A stretch of DNA of 14,987 bases from an uncultured Anaerosporobacter sp. (GTDB lineage Bacteria; Bacillota; Clostridia; Lachnospirales; Lachnospiraceae), in NCBI GenBank assembly GCA_945787925.1, contig CALZJY010000017.1, positions 1 through 14,987 on the forward strand, written 5' to 3'. The position numbers and the translations under genes were made by a program. Positions 7,985 through 14,594 of the stretch are shown here, piece by piece. Below the pieces are notes generated by a model. It searched no databases. It was not told where the DNA came from and saw nothing but the letters and a program-made list of their open reading frames with translations. Within the stretch, counting starts at the first letter, position 1, and each line of letters begins with the position of its first letter.

Positions 7985-8611
7985 TTACTTTTCTTTATTC
8001 GTCAAATAGAATATAGCAAGCTGCGTACGGTCTCTTACTTTTAGCTTTTCCATGATGCTGCTTAAGTAATTCCGGATGGTTCCTTCACTTAAGAATACAG
8101 CCTCGCTGATTTCTTTATTATTAAGCCCCTTTGCTACTAATTCTATAATCTCAAATTCCTTTTTGCTTATATTAGCTTTTTCATAATCAAAACCTGATTT
8201 TTTATCAAACATAGTAGGAAGCTTCTTGCAAACTTCTCCTCCAAATACGTTCTGTCCCATCTCTACTGCCTTGATTGCAGGTACGATGCTTTCAAAATCC
8301 TGTTTTAATATGTATCCCTTTGCCCCAATATGCAATGCCTGAATGATATAGTCATCATCCGAAAAAGTGGTTAAAAATAGAATATTTGCCATCTGGAATT
8401 CCTTGCGGATTTCCTTTGCTGCCTCTAGTCCGGTCATCGTTTCCATCCGAATGTCCATAAGCAAAAGATCTGGCTTATGCTTCCGATACAAGGAGATTGC
8501 CTCCTTTCCATTCTTCCCTATGGCAAGTACCGTAATGTCTTCCTCTGTTTCTAATATCGTCTTTATAGAAAGTGAAACGATTGGATCATCATCTACTACT
8601 ACGATTCTCAT
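7985..8611 (-). CDS. NarL/LuxR-family response regulator
   Basis: This 208-residue regulator has a complete receiver domain (1-115; D7-D9, phosphoacceptor D53 in LLMDIRM, T81, K103) and a LuxR-type helix-turn-helix (about 146-205; recognition region 'LSEGTIRNYLSSIMEKL'). Such regulators are usually paired with HisKA_3/DesK-type kinases and control a divergent ABC-2 transporter, which matches the genes at 9123-12287. The ATG follows GGAAGAGGG and lies 10 bases after the truncated sensor gene. Its natural partner kinase has lost its catalytic half, so the regulator is now either an orphan, phosphorylated by another donor, or inactive. Its likely target is the inverted repeat at 9056-9069. Confidence 0.92.
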   Translation of the reverse strand: MRIVVVDDDPIVSLSIKTILETEEDITVLAIGKNGKEAISLYRKHKPDLLLMDIRMETMTGLEAAKEIRKEFQMANILFLTTFSDDDYIIQALHIGAKGYILKQDFESIVPAIKAVEMGQNVFGGEVCKKLPTMFDKKSGFDYEKANISKKEFEIIELVAKGLNNKEISEAVFLSEGTIRNYLSSIMEKLKVRDRTQLAIFYLTNKEK

Positions 8612-8621
8612 ACCCTCTTCC

Positions 8622-9008
8622 TTAATAGATCCTTCGTTTCGTAACTTGCTCTAAATGAATACTAATTACGAAAAACCCGAAAAACAAAATCCAGTTTTCT
8701 GGTTTATTATGTAGTAAAAATAGGACTTCTGCCGGTAACACTCCACATAAGAGCGCTACCACTTCTTCCTCTAAACAAATGTACACAAAAAGTGGAACAA
8801 AATAACAAACCATAGGCAACATCATCGCACTGACATAAAGTACAAGGAGGATCAAACACCGTTTCTTTCTATCCTGCAATAAACACATCCCGCTTGTCCC
8901 AAATACTACAAGCAACGCTGCCGCCACTGTTTTCCAAGAGATCTCATTATGTAACATATAAATACATAATCCAAGATATAACACTGCATAATCTGCAATG
9001 CGATACAT
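8622..9008 (-). pseudogene. Truncated sensor kinase: membrane input domain only
   Basis: This 128-residue protein has about four or five hydrophobic segments separated by short loops, and ends abruptly in the positively charged 'EQVTKRRIY'. The layout matches the N-terminal membrane input domain of kinases that partner NarL-type regulators. In an intact gene the sequence would continue through a coiled coil, the His-bearing dimerisation domain and an ATPase domain, roughly 200-250 residues more. None of this is present: the stop is followed after 10 bases by the regulator start, so an internal deletion rather than a frameshift best explains it. The start (ATG 9008) has an excellent GGGAGGG site and a consensus promoter, so the stub may still be made. 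It could also be a genuine small membrane protein, but position and sequence character argue against that. Confidence 0.65.
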
Positions 9009-9040
9009 CTAATCCCTCCCCTTTTCATTCCATCCTAATT

Positions 9041-9069
9041 ATTATAACAAAACTTATGACAAATGTCAT
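9041..9069 (-). promoter_or_regulatory. Consensus promoter for the sensor stub and NarL-type regulator
   Basis: On the minus strand ATGACA (9064-9069) and a perfect TATAAT (9041-9046) are 17 bases apart. The -35 is one half of the inverted repeat at 9056-9069, so a bound regulator would contact or block it. Because no clear terminator follows until 4998-5028, transcripts from here could reach the VanRS-like and carboxypeptidase genes. Confidence 0.7.
9056..9069. promoter_or_regulatory. Inverted repeat ATGACA-AA-TGTCAT, probable LuxR-type operator
   Basis: A perfect 6-bp inverted repeat with a 2-bp spacer covers the -35 of the leftward promoter and lies about 23 bases upstream of the rightward -35 candidate. 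Dyads of this size are typical targets of NarL/LuxR-family dimers, and a matching regulator gene lies at 7985-8611. Assigning this site to that regulator is inference from position. Confidence 0.55.
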
Positions 9070-9091
9070 TTATAGATTTAACGGCACTCAC

Positions 9092-9120
9092 TTTACTCTG
9101 AGCCTCTCTCCTCATATGAT
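9092..9120 (+). promoter_or_regulatory. Probable promoter of the ABC exporter operon
   Basis: TTTACT (9092-9097) and TATGAT (9115-9120) lie 17 bases apart. The -10 matches five of six positions and the -35 four of six. A weak -35 with an operator upstream would suit a promoter that needs an activator. Transcription would begin near 9127, where the truncated ATPase frame opens, so the original leader and ribosome binding site appear to be missing. Confidence 0.45.
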
Positions 9121-9122
9121 AG

Positions 9123-9989
9123 AAGTATGAAAAGCAAAACGAAATTTTCGGTCTGTTAGGTCCAAATGGTTCTGGAAAGTCCACAACCATCCACTGCCTA
9201 CTGTCCTTGCTGACCTATGACAAAGGAACCATCGAACTGTTTGGCGAACCAATGGCACCAGACCGCTATGATCTAAAGAAGCAAATCGGAGTAGTCTTCC
9301 AAAATGTTGCAGTCTTTGAAGAACTTACCGTGTATGACAATATCAACTATTTCTGTGGATTATATATCAAAGATAAGAAAGAACGTGCAAAGCTTGTAGA
9401 TGAAGCAATCGACTTTGTAGGGCTGAAGGACTTTACGAAGTTCGTCCCAAAGAAACTTTCTGGCGGCTTGCTAAGACGTCTGAACATCGCTTGTGGCATT
9501 GCTCATAAGCCTAAGTTAATCATCTTAGATGAGCCAACCGTTGCAGTCGACCCTCAAAGCCGTAACAGCATCCTAGAAGGTATTACAAAGCTAAATAAAC
9601 AAGGAGCTACCATCATCTACACATCTCACTATATGGAAGAAGTAGAGCAAATCTGTACCCGAATCGCCATTATGGATAAGGGAAAAAATGTTGCCCTTGG
9701 CAGTACAGAAGAATTAAAACGAATGGTAACTGCAGGCGAGACCATCACAATTGAAACGCTTGGACTTACCAATCAACTTCTTCGTGAAATTCGCCAAATC
9801 AAGCACGTATTCTCTGCAACCTATAATGGAACCGAGCTCGTAGTAAAATGCTCCGATGGAAAACATAATGTAATCCGCATCCTGAATTATCTGCAAGAAC
9901 ATAACATCGGCTTCGGAAGGATATTCTCAGAACTCCCAACTCTGAATGATGTATTCCTTGAGATTACTGGCACAGATCTAAGAGATTAA
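9123..9989 (+). pseudogene. ABC transporter ATP-binding protein, 5'-truncated
   Basis: The reading frame opens after TAG at 9120-9122 and runs without ATG or GTG into a nucleotide-binding domain. Walker A (GPNGSGKST, 9159-9185) is intact but lies only about 12 codons inside the frame, while full-length relatives have some 35-45 residues before it, including two strands and the A-loop aromatic. Everything after it is complete: Q-loop Q at 9300, signature LSGG at 9456-9467, Walker B LIILDEP at 9516-9536 and H-loop His at 9627. The C-terminal region to 9989 also looks normal. The first usable start is TTG at 9207, downstream of Walker A and without a clear ribosome binding site; a product from it could not bind ATP normally. 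The 5' end was probably deleted up to the promoter. The gene would have powered the two permeases that follow. Confidence 0.75.
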
Positions 9990-10003
9990 AGGAGGCGATC
10001 GTT

Positions 10004-11143
10004 ATGTTCTTACATCTTGTAAAATATCAATTAAAGACATTCCTCAAGCTATCTGACGAAATATTTTGGTGCATTCTGTTTCCATACCTTCTTGCCACAC
10101 TGTTCTCCATTGCATTTGGAAATATCATGGACTCGATGGAATCTTTTGAACCGCTTCCTGCTGCCATCGTAAAAGAAGCTTCTGCCGACAAGTATTCTAC
10201 TCAGTTCTTAGATGAACTCAGTAAGAGCGGGGACCATCAGATGATTATACCTACTTACTGCAGCAAGGAAGAAGCAGCTAGCTTATTAGAACAGGAAAAA
10301 GTTTTAGGCATCCTTACAGTGACCGACCATATTTCATTAACGATCAAAGAAAATGACTACAAACAAAGTATCCTAAAATCACTTTTAGACCAATATGGAA
10401 GCATTTCCGAAAGCATCCATGAAATTATAGACAAGAAGCCAGAAGCACTCCAAGATTGTATTGCTTCTTTAAGCTCAGAAATTTGTGCAAATAAAGAAAT
10501 TACCCTTAGCAAACACAACAACCTAGATATGATGACTTCTTACTTCTATGCATTATTAGCCATGACTTGCCTGTTTAACTCCTTCTTAGGATATAAGGTA
10601 ACCATCTCAAACCAAGCAAATATCTCCTCCTTAGGTGCAAGACGCACCATGGCACCGGTTTCTCGGTTCACACAAGTCATCTCAGATTTTACTGCCTGCT
10701 TAATCGTGTCCGTTACCAACATGTGCGTTTTTATTTGCTACCTGCTCTTCTGTCTAAAAGTAGACTTAAGCGATCGCCTTCCATTCGTATTTTTAACCGT
10801 GTTCGTAGGATGTGTGCTTGGAATTAGTTTCGGTATCTTTGTCACTTCCATTGGAAAAGGTGGAAAGGATCTAAAGATTTCCCTTCTAATCTCCATCCAG
10901 ATGATCTTTTGTTTCTTAGGCGGCCTGATGTTCAGTAATATGAAAGACATTGTAGAACAACATTGTCCAATCCTCAATCGAATCAATCCTGCTGCCTTGA
11001 TTGCGGATGCCATCTACAGCTTATCCATTTATGATTCGTATGATAGGTTCTTTATGAACCTTTCGATTCTATCTGGAATGGCTATCGTATTTGTATTACT
11101 TAGCATCTTTATGACAAGGAGGGAACGTTATGCAGCTCTATAA
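10004..11143 (+). CDS. ABC-2 type transporter permease (first)
   Basis: This 379-residue permease has the ABC2_membrane_3 layout. One helix lies near the N-terminus (about 20-40), followed by a large extracytoplasmic domain (about 45-175) and five more helices (about 178-196, 226-250, 258-282, 290-309, 350-370). The 'NRINPAALIADAIYSL' segment before the last helix is typical of the family. It would form the membrane channel, with the next gene, of an exporter for drugs, peptides or lipids; the substrate cannot be deduced. The ATG follows AAAGGAGG at ideal spacing, 14 bases after the ATPase stop. The frame is intact although the upstream ATPase is broken, which suggests the damage is recent or that the permease is expressed with another ATPase. 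Confidence 0.9.
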   Translation: MFLHLVKYQLKTFLKLSDEIFWCILFPYLLATLFSIAFGNIMDSMESFEPLPAAIVKEASADKYSTQFLDELSKSGDHQMIIPTYCSKEEAASLLEQEKVLGILTVTDHISLTIKENDYKQSILKSLLDQYGSISESIHEIIDKKPEALQDCIASLSSEICANKEITLSKHNNLDMMTSYFYALLAMTCLFNSFLGYKVTISNQANISSLGARRTMAPVSRFTQVISDFTACLIVSVTNMCVFICYLLFCLKVDLSDRLPFVFLTVFVGCVLGISFGIFVTSIGKGGKDLKISLLISIQMIFCFLGGLMFSNMKDIVEQHCPILNRINPAALIADAIYSLSIYDSYDRFFMNLSILSGMAIVFVLLSIFMTRRERYAAL

Positions 11144-12287
11144 AGCATTCTTTAAAATTGCAAAACGAAATTTTCTTAGCATTTTTATATATTTTGCAAT
11201 CTTCTTTATGATTTGTTTCGTATTTGCTTCCAATGGAACTTCTTCGGATGCTTCTAGATTTGATGCAGAAAAGGCAGTTCTTGCAATCGTTGACCGGGAT
11301 CAAAGCTCCTCTAGCAAGGCACTTGCTGCTTACCTTGGTACGATGCAAAACCGAAAGGAGATTCCTAGCAATCCAGATTTCTGGCAGGATGAGTTATATT
11401 ACCGTCATGTAGACTATATCCTCATCATCCCAAAAGGGTATGAAGAAAAGCTGAAAAAGAAAGATTTTACTAATTTAACCGAAAATGTAAAGATTCCAGC
11501 TTCTCTTTCTGGTACGTATATTGATCAACAAATTGAGCATTATTTGCGAGTTACAAAGACATACCTCGTTGCTGGATATGACACAAACGAAGCATTGAAA
11601 GCTGCCGCGAATACTTCTAAGTTTTCTACGGAAGTCACACTAAGTAATCAGGATAATAACAGGGTAGATTCCGCTCATCTTCTAAGCTTCTATCAATACT
11701 ATACCTACATCATCGTTTGTATCACGTTGGCTGGACTTGGCTCCATCCTATTCCGATTTGAAGATAAAAACATCTCTGCGCGACTCCATGCTTCGGCTAT
11801 GACACTCCGCCAGCGTAACCTTGCCTTATTTGCTGGAAGCTGCACCCTCTCTATCCTCTACTGGCTTGCCCTCGTTGTTGCTTCCGCACTCTTTTATCGA
11901 AATCAATTTTTCAGCAAGATTGGACTTCTTTGTATCGCCAACTCATTCCTCTATATGCTAGTTTGTGCATCACTTACGTTCTTGCTTAGCAATTTTGCCA
12001 AATCTCTTACTGTATTTCCTGTACTTTCTAACGTAATTGGGCTTGGCATGAGCTTCTTATGTGGCGTATTTGTTCCAATCGAATTTATGGGAAAGCAAAT
12101 TCTTACTGTAGCCCATCTATTTCCTGCCTACTGGTATATGGACGCACACAAACAATTTACAAATTTTGTTTCTACTGGAACTGGTGGCTCTACCATTGCA
12201 ATTGCCTTCTTAATCGAAGCCTTATTTGCACTCGCTTTCCTAAGCATTGGATTCGTAGTGACGAAACTCAAACGAAGCAACGCATAA
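11130..12287 (+). CDS. ABC-2 type transporter permease (second)
   Basis: This 385-residue permease has the same architecture as its neighbour: helix at about 14-34, extracytoplasmic domain to about 185, then five helices (about 188-208, 232-256, 264-286, 294-316, 354-378). The loop near 'VAHLFPAYWYMDAHKQF' is family-like. Its start overlaps the end of the first permease by 14 bases, with AAGGAGG inside that gene, so the two are translationally coupled and probably work as a heterodimer. The frame is intact. Sequence similarity between the two permeases is low by eye, as is usual for these pairs. Confidence 0.9.
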   Translation: MQLYKAFFKIAKRNFLSIFIYFAIFFMICFVFASNGTSSDASRFDAEKAVLAIVDRDQSSSSKALAAYLGTMQNRKEIPSNPDFWQDELYYRHVDYILIIPKGYEEKLKKKDFTNLTENVKIPASLSGTYIDQQIEHYLRVTKTYLVAGYDTNEALKAAANTSKFSTEVTLSNQDNNRVDSAHLLSFYQYYTYIIVCITLAGLGSILFRFEDKNISARLHASAMTLRQRNLALFAGSCTLSILYWLALVVASALFYRNQFFSKIGLLCIANSFLYMLVCASLTFLLSNFAKSLTVFPVLSNVIGLGMSFLCGVFVPIEFMGKQILTVAHLFPAYWYMDAHKQFTNFVSTGTGGSTIAIAFLIEALFALAFLSIGFVVTKLKRSNA

Positions 12288-12348
12288 ATTACACATTTCG
12301 GCATAGTTTATAGTAGTACTCCGCTGAATGGAAGGGGAATTCCATGCT

Positions 12349-13209
12349 GTGAATCAGATTCATAAACTCTATTTATTCGAGGGAATGGATGAACAGGAGG
12401 CAGCTTCCCTTGCCTTAGAGAAAAAGGAACAGCTGCAAAAAGAAGGGCGCATGGTAAAACATTTCACAACAGGAATGTGGCACCCCGCCGACCTTTCCTT
12501 CCTTGCGTATCTATCCATCGAAGAATATCACCAATTCTTGCGTGATGTGCTTATCATATGGAATCATGATAAAGGTTGTACGAAAGAAGAGTTGATGGAG
12601 AACATCTTTGCACAGACACATTTAGAAGACGATTATGCCATCATTGCCTACCGACAAATTTGCTTTCCTAATGCAGCCTATGAATGTTTAATTTCCGATC
12701 TATCTGCTAGGGAAGTGTACGATGGGCGGCTCACCTATCCCGAATTTCGTTCTTTACATTTAAGACGTTGGCGGCATTTTTGTAAAATGGCTCTAAATAC
12801 GCCAAATACTGCTTATATTTTTGAAAACACGTTATTTCGAAATCACATACAAGAACTAATGGGCTTTTATGATATGGAGGACGAACGGATTCTGATGCAT
12901 TTAGAGGAACTGTTACAACAAGTCACTTCTTTGAATCCAGTCCTTTGCTATCGACATCCTGAATGTATTTCCGAATTTGTCACCCAAAAGAAACGATGCG
13001 ACCATGAGTGGTTTGAACAGCTTTCATACTATGTAAGTCACTCCAATTATGGTAGGCTTCGTGGATTACAAGGAAGTTCTGGAGCCGTTACTTTCTTATT
13101 GAATCGCCAACGTATCGAATCTCTTTCTCTTGAGAGATTCTCCCGGTTGTCTCCTGAACTTACCATTTCATTAAGCGAATATAACAATGAATACGATGCT
13201 TGCAATTGA
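12349..13209 (+). CDS. Uncharacterised kinase-like protein with degenerate P-loop position
   Basis: The open frame begins at ATG 12328 (293 residues), but I prefer GTG 12349 (286 residues), because AAGGGG lies at suitable spacing before it and ATG 12328 has no such site. The start 'KLYLFEGM' looks like the first strand of a P-loop nucleotide-binding fold, yet the next residues are DEQEAAS rather than a GxGK(S/T) loop. Later conserved-looking segments are 'MWHPADLSFLAYLS', 'VYDGRLTYPEFRSLHLRRW', 'YIFENTLFRNHIQELMGFY' and 'YGRLRGLQGSSGAV', which I associate from memory with clostridial kinase-like hypothetical proteins. No signal peptide or membrane helix is seen, so it is cytoplasmic. It follows the second permease after about 60 bases without a terminator and may be the last gene of the exporter operon. 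The function is unknown. Confidence 0.7.
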   Translation: MNQIHKLYLFEGMDEQEAASLALEKKEQLQKEGRMVKHFTTGMWHPADLSFLAYLSIEEYHQFLRDVLIIWNHDKGCTKEELMENIFAQTHLEDDYAIIAYRQICFPNAAYECLISDLSAREVYDGRLTYPEFRSLHLRRWRHFCKMALNTPNTAYIFENTLFRNHIQELMGFYDMEDERILMHLEELLQQVTSLNPVLCYRHPECISEFVTQKKRCDHEWFEQLSYYVSHSNYGRLRGLQGSSGAVTFLLNRQRIESLSLERFSRLSPELTISLSEYNNEYDACN

Positions 13210-13214
13210 AAAGG

Positions 13215-13250
13215 TCAGCCACAACGTCCATTCTTGTGGCTGATTTTTTT
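13215..13250 (+). terminator. Rho-independent terminator between convergent genes
   Basis: A 10-bp perfect stem (13215-13224 with 13234-13243) with a 9-nt loop is followed by seven T on the plus strand. It ends the exporter/kinase-like transcript. On the minus strand the stem is followed by CCTTTT, and it begins right at the stop codon of the DUF421 gene, so it may also serve that gene less efficiently. Confidence 0.9.
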
Positions 13251-13956
13251 ATAGTATGTCTTTCTTCGGTGGCTTTACTTTCGTGTAAAATGCCACATTG
13301 TCGTCCCGATCCAACGTTGCCAAAAAGATATCGGATTGCTCTGTAATCTTGTGACGCTTGATTTCTTTTTGTAACCAAGTTTTATCTTTGCCCATTCTCT
13401 TTAAGTTATCTTCACAAACATCTCCATCTAACATGATATTCGCCATAATCATATCCTGCTTTGGCTGTATGTTAATGTCTTGGGCTACTACTGGCTTTTC
13501 TGTAGCAGTCGGTATGATACTGATTTGGCCTGTTGTCTCCAGGATTGCAGTATCAATCTTTCCAATATCGAAATAGCCCTGCTGCCGTACAATTGCCTGA
13601 AATTCCTCCATTTCTACATGGGCACGTTTAAAGTTATCAAAATAAAACTTTCCATTCTCTACTAATATTATGGGATGTCCTACTAATAAAACTCTACATA
13701 GTTTAAACTTCTCAGATAAGAGATCACACCCATAGGTCATACATCCATATACGACCATAGCAATTAAGTTATGCCAAATTTCCTTTTCTTGAGCAATGGA
13801 AAGCTGTGCTGCAATGGAACCGATTGCTATACCATTGATATAGTCGAACATGCTCATATTGGAAAGGGTTCTCGCTCCCACTAATTTGGATAGTAAAAAT
13901 AGTACAAATAAGCTTAGTGCAGAAGTCAATGGAATAATCCAGTAACTAATCATCAT
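13249..13956 (-). CDS. DUF421 (YetF-like) membrane protein
   Basis: This 235-residue protein has three N-terminal helices (about 5-26, 38-55, 60-80) and a soluble YetF-type domain. The segment from about 90 to 149 is diagnostic: a 'GHPIILVENGKFYFDNFKR' strand-turn, then 'MEEFQAIVRQQGYFDIGKIDTAILETTGQISIIP'. This family is common in spore-forming Firmicutes, often in several paralogues, and its biochemical role is not established; relatives are linked to spore membranes. Length is normal. The first ATG of two adjacent Met codons follows GAGGTGAT. It is transcribed alone, convergent to the kinase-like gene and sharing the terminator at 13215-13250. I saw no convincing sigma-A promoter upstream. 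Confidence 0.92.
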   Translation of the reverse strand: MMISYWIIPLTSALSLFVLFLLSKLVGARTLSNMSMFDYINGIAIGSIAAQLSIAQEKEIWHNLIAMVVYGCMTYGCDLLSEKFKLCRVLLVGHPIILVENGKFYFDNFKRAHVEMEEFQAIVRQQGYFDIGKIDTAILETTGQISIIPTATEKPVVAQDINIQPKQDMIMANIMLDGDVCEDNLKRMGKDKTWLQKEIKRHKITEQSDIFLATLDRDDNVAFYTKVKPPKKDIL

Positions 13957-14016
13957 ATCACCTCAACTAGATAGTCTCTTAATACCATATTGTGCACGTA
14001 TGGGTAAACTTTATGC

Positions 14017-14044
14017 AAAAAAGGAAGGTGGATAACTACCTGCC
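14017..14044 (-). terminator. Weak possible terminator after the small-ORF cluster
   Basis: On the minus strand a short imperfect stem (about 6 bp with one mismatch, between 14038-14044 and 14023-14029) precedes TTTTTT at 14017-14022. It lies downstream of the ORFs at 14108-14505 and upstream of the DUF421 gene. The stem is short, so this is a tentative call. Confidence 0.35.
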
Positions 14045-14107
14045 TGATTTAGGGGTGTAAGAATATTATGTTAACACTGGGCTAAGTGCATGTGCGTATT
14101 GTGTGCC

Positions 14108-14197
14108 TTACTTATCATATAAATACTCTGTAATCTCTACTAAATTTCCACTTTTAAATACACCTGGTGGTTCAAGCCCCACCTTAATATGTTCCAT
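14108..14197 (-). CDS. Tiny ORF, 29 residues, overlapping the 60-residue ORF
   Basis: The ORF begins at ATG 14197, inside the last codons of the preceding 60-residue ORF (14-base overlap, other frame), and encodes a peptide starting MEHIKVGLEP and ending EYLYDK. A GAAGAAGG stretch lies about 8 bases before the ATG, so coupled translation is possible. The peptide has a soluble, protein-like composition. Alternatively this is the displaced C-terminus of the 60-residue ORF after a frameshift. No family is recognised. Confidence 0.4.
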   Translation of the reverse strand: MEHIKVGLEPPGVFKSGNLVEITEYLYDK

Positions 14198-14366
14198 AAC
14201 CCATACCTTCTTCTTTGTTAAGTACGACTACAGTTGCTCCTAACTCCACTGGATAACGCTCTAACTGTTTTTGTACGGTAGATAAATCAATCTCAATACA
14301 AAATTTTGTTGGAATCGTTTCATCGCCATCTGTCCAGACAGGAACCATTGTAATTTGAACTGCCAT
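14184..14366 (-). CDS. Small hypothetical protein, 60 residues
   Basis: The product begins 'MAVQITMVPVW' and continues with a 'IPTKFCIEIDLSTVQKQLERYP' segment and a 'ELGATVVVLNKEEG' strand, so it looks like a small alpha/beta domain without membrane helix or signal. The ATG at 14366 is preceded by AAGGA at normal spacing. It follows a 37-residue ORF by 25 bases and overlaps a 29-residue ORF at its end. I recognise no family. Its position between a DUF421 gene and a Cys-rich repeat protein gives a weak hint of a sporulation-linked locus. Confidence 0.6.
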   Translation of the reverse strand: MAVQITMVPVWTDGDETIPTKFCIEIDLSTVQKQLERYPVELGATVVVLNKEEGMGYGTY

Positions 14367-14391
14367 TTTCCATCCTTCTTTCTACCTCGAA

Positions 14392-14505
14392 TTATATTGG
14401 CACGTAGGTCACTTGCATAGTTGCTCCCACATTTGGTCTTTTCGTATTAAGCACGTATTTACGAGTATCCTGAAATAGGTCGAGTCCGATCCATTTGACT
14501 GGCAT
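14392..14505 (-). CDS. Tiny ORF, 37 residues
   Basis: An ATG at 14505 with GAGG six bases upstream opens a 37-residue frame beginning MPVKWIGLDL and ending in 'MQVTYVPI'. The peptide is soluble and basic in the middle. The same frame is open upstream to about 14577, but that stretch is the terminator hairpin, so I take ATG 14505 as the start. Its closing 'MQVTYVPI' loosely resembles 'VQITMVPV' at the start of the next ORF, which may be chance or an old duplication. No family is recognised. Confidence 0.45.
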   Translation of the reverse strand: MPVKWIGLDLFQDTRKYVLNTKRPNVGATMQVTYVPI

Positions 14506-14533
14506 ATACTGCCTCAAAGGATACTGTTCGCGT

Positions 14534-14577
14534 AAATAAAAAGGCTCCCCTACAAGCCTTGTTTGTAAGGGAACCTT
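14534..14577 (-). terminator. Strong rho-independent terminator after the repeat protein
   Basis: Positions 14541-14555 pair with 14563-14577 as a 15-bp stem with two G-U pairs on the minus transcript and a 7-nt loop, followed on the minus strand by a T-rich tail (14534-14542). It starts 17 bases after the stop of the Cys-rich repeat gene. Confidence 0.9.
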
Positions 14578-14594
14578 CTATTTCATTCTATTCT

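Noticed and set aside
9127..9159. ATG at 9127 as the start of the ABC ATPase, by frameshift
   Set aside because: It lies in another frame, reads 10 codons to a TAG, has no ribosome binding site, and the overlap with the ATPase frame holds no standard slippery heptamer.
14506..14577. Longer version of the 37-residue ORF extending back to about 14577
   Set aside because: The extension contains no ATG and is made of the 15-bp terminator hairpin; its openness is a by-product of the stem sequence.
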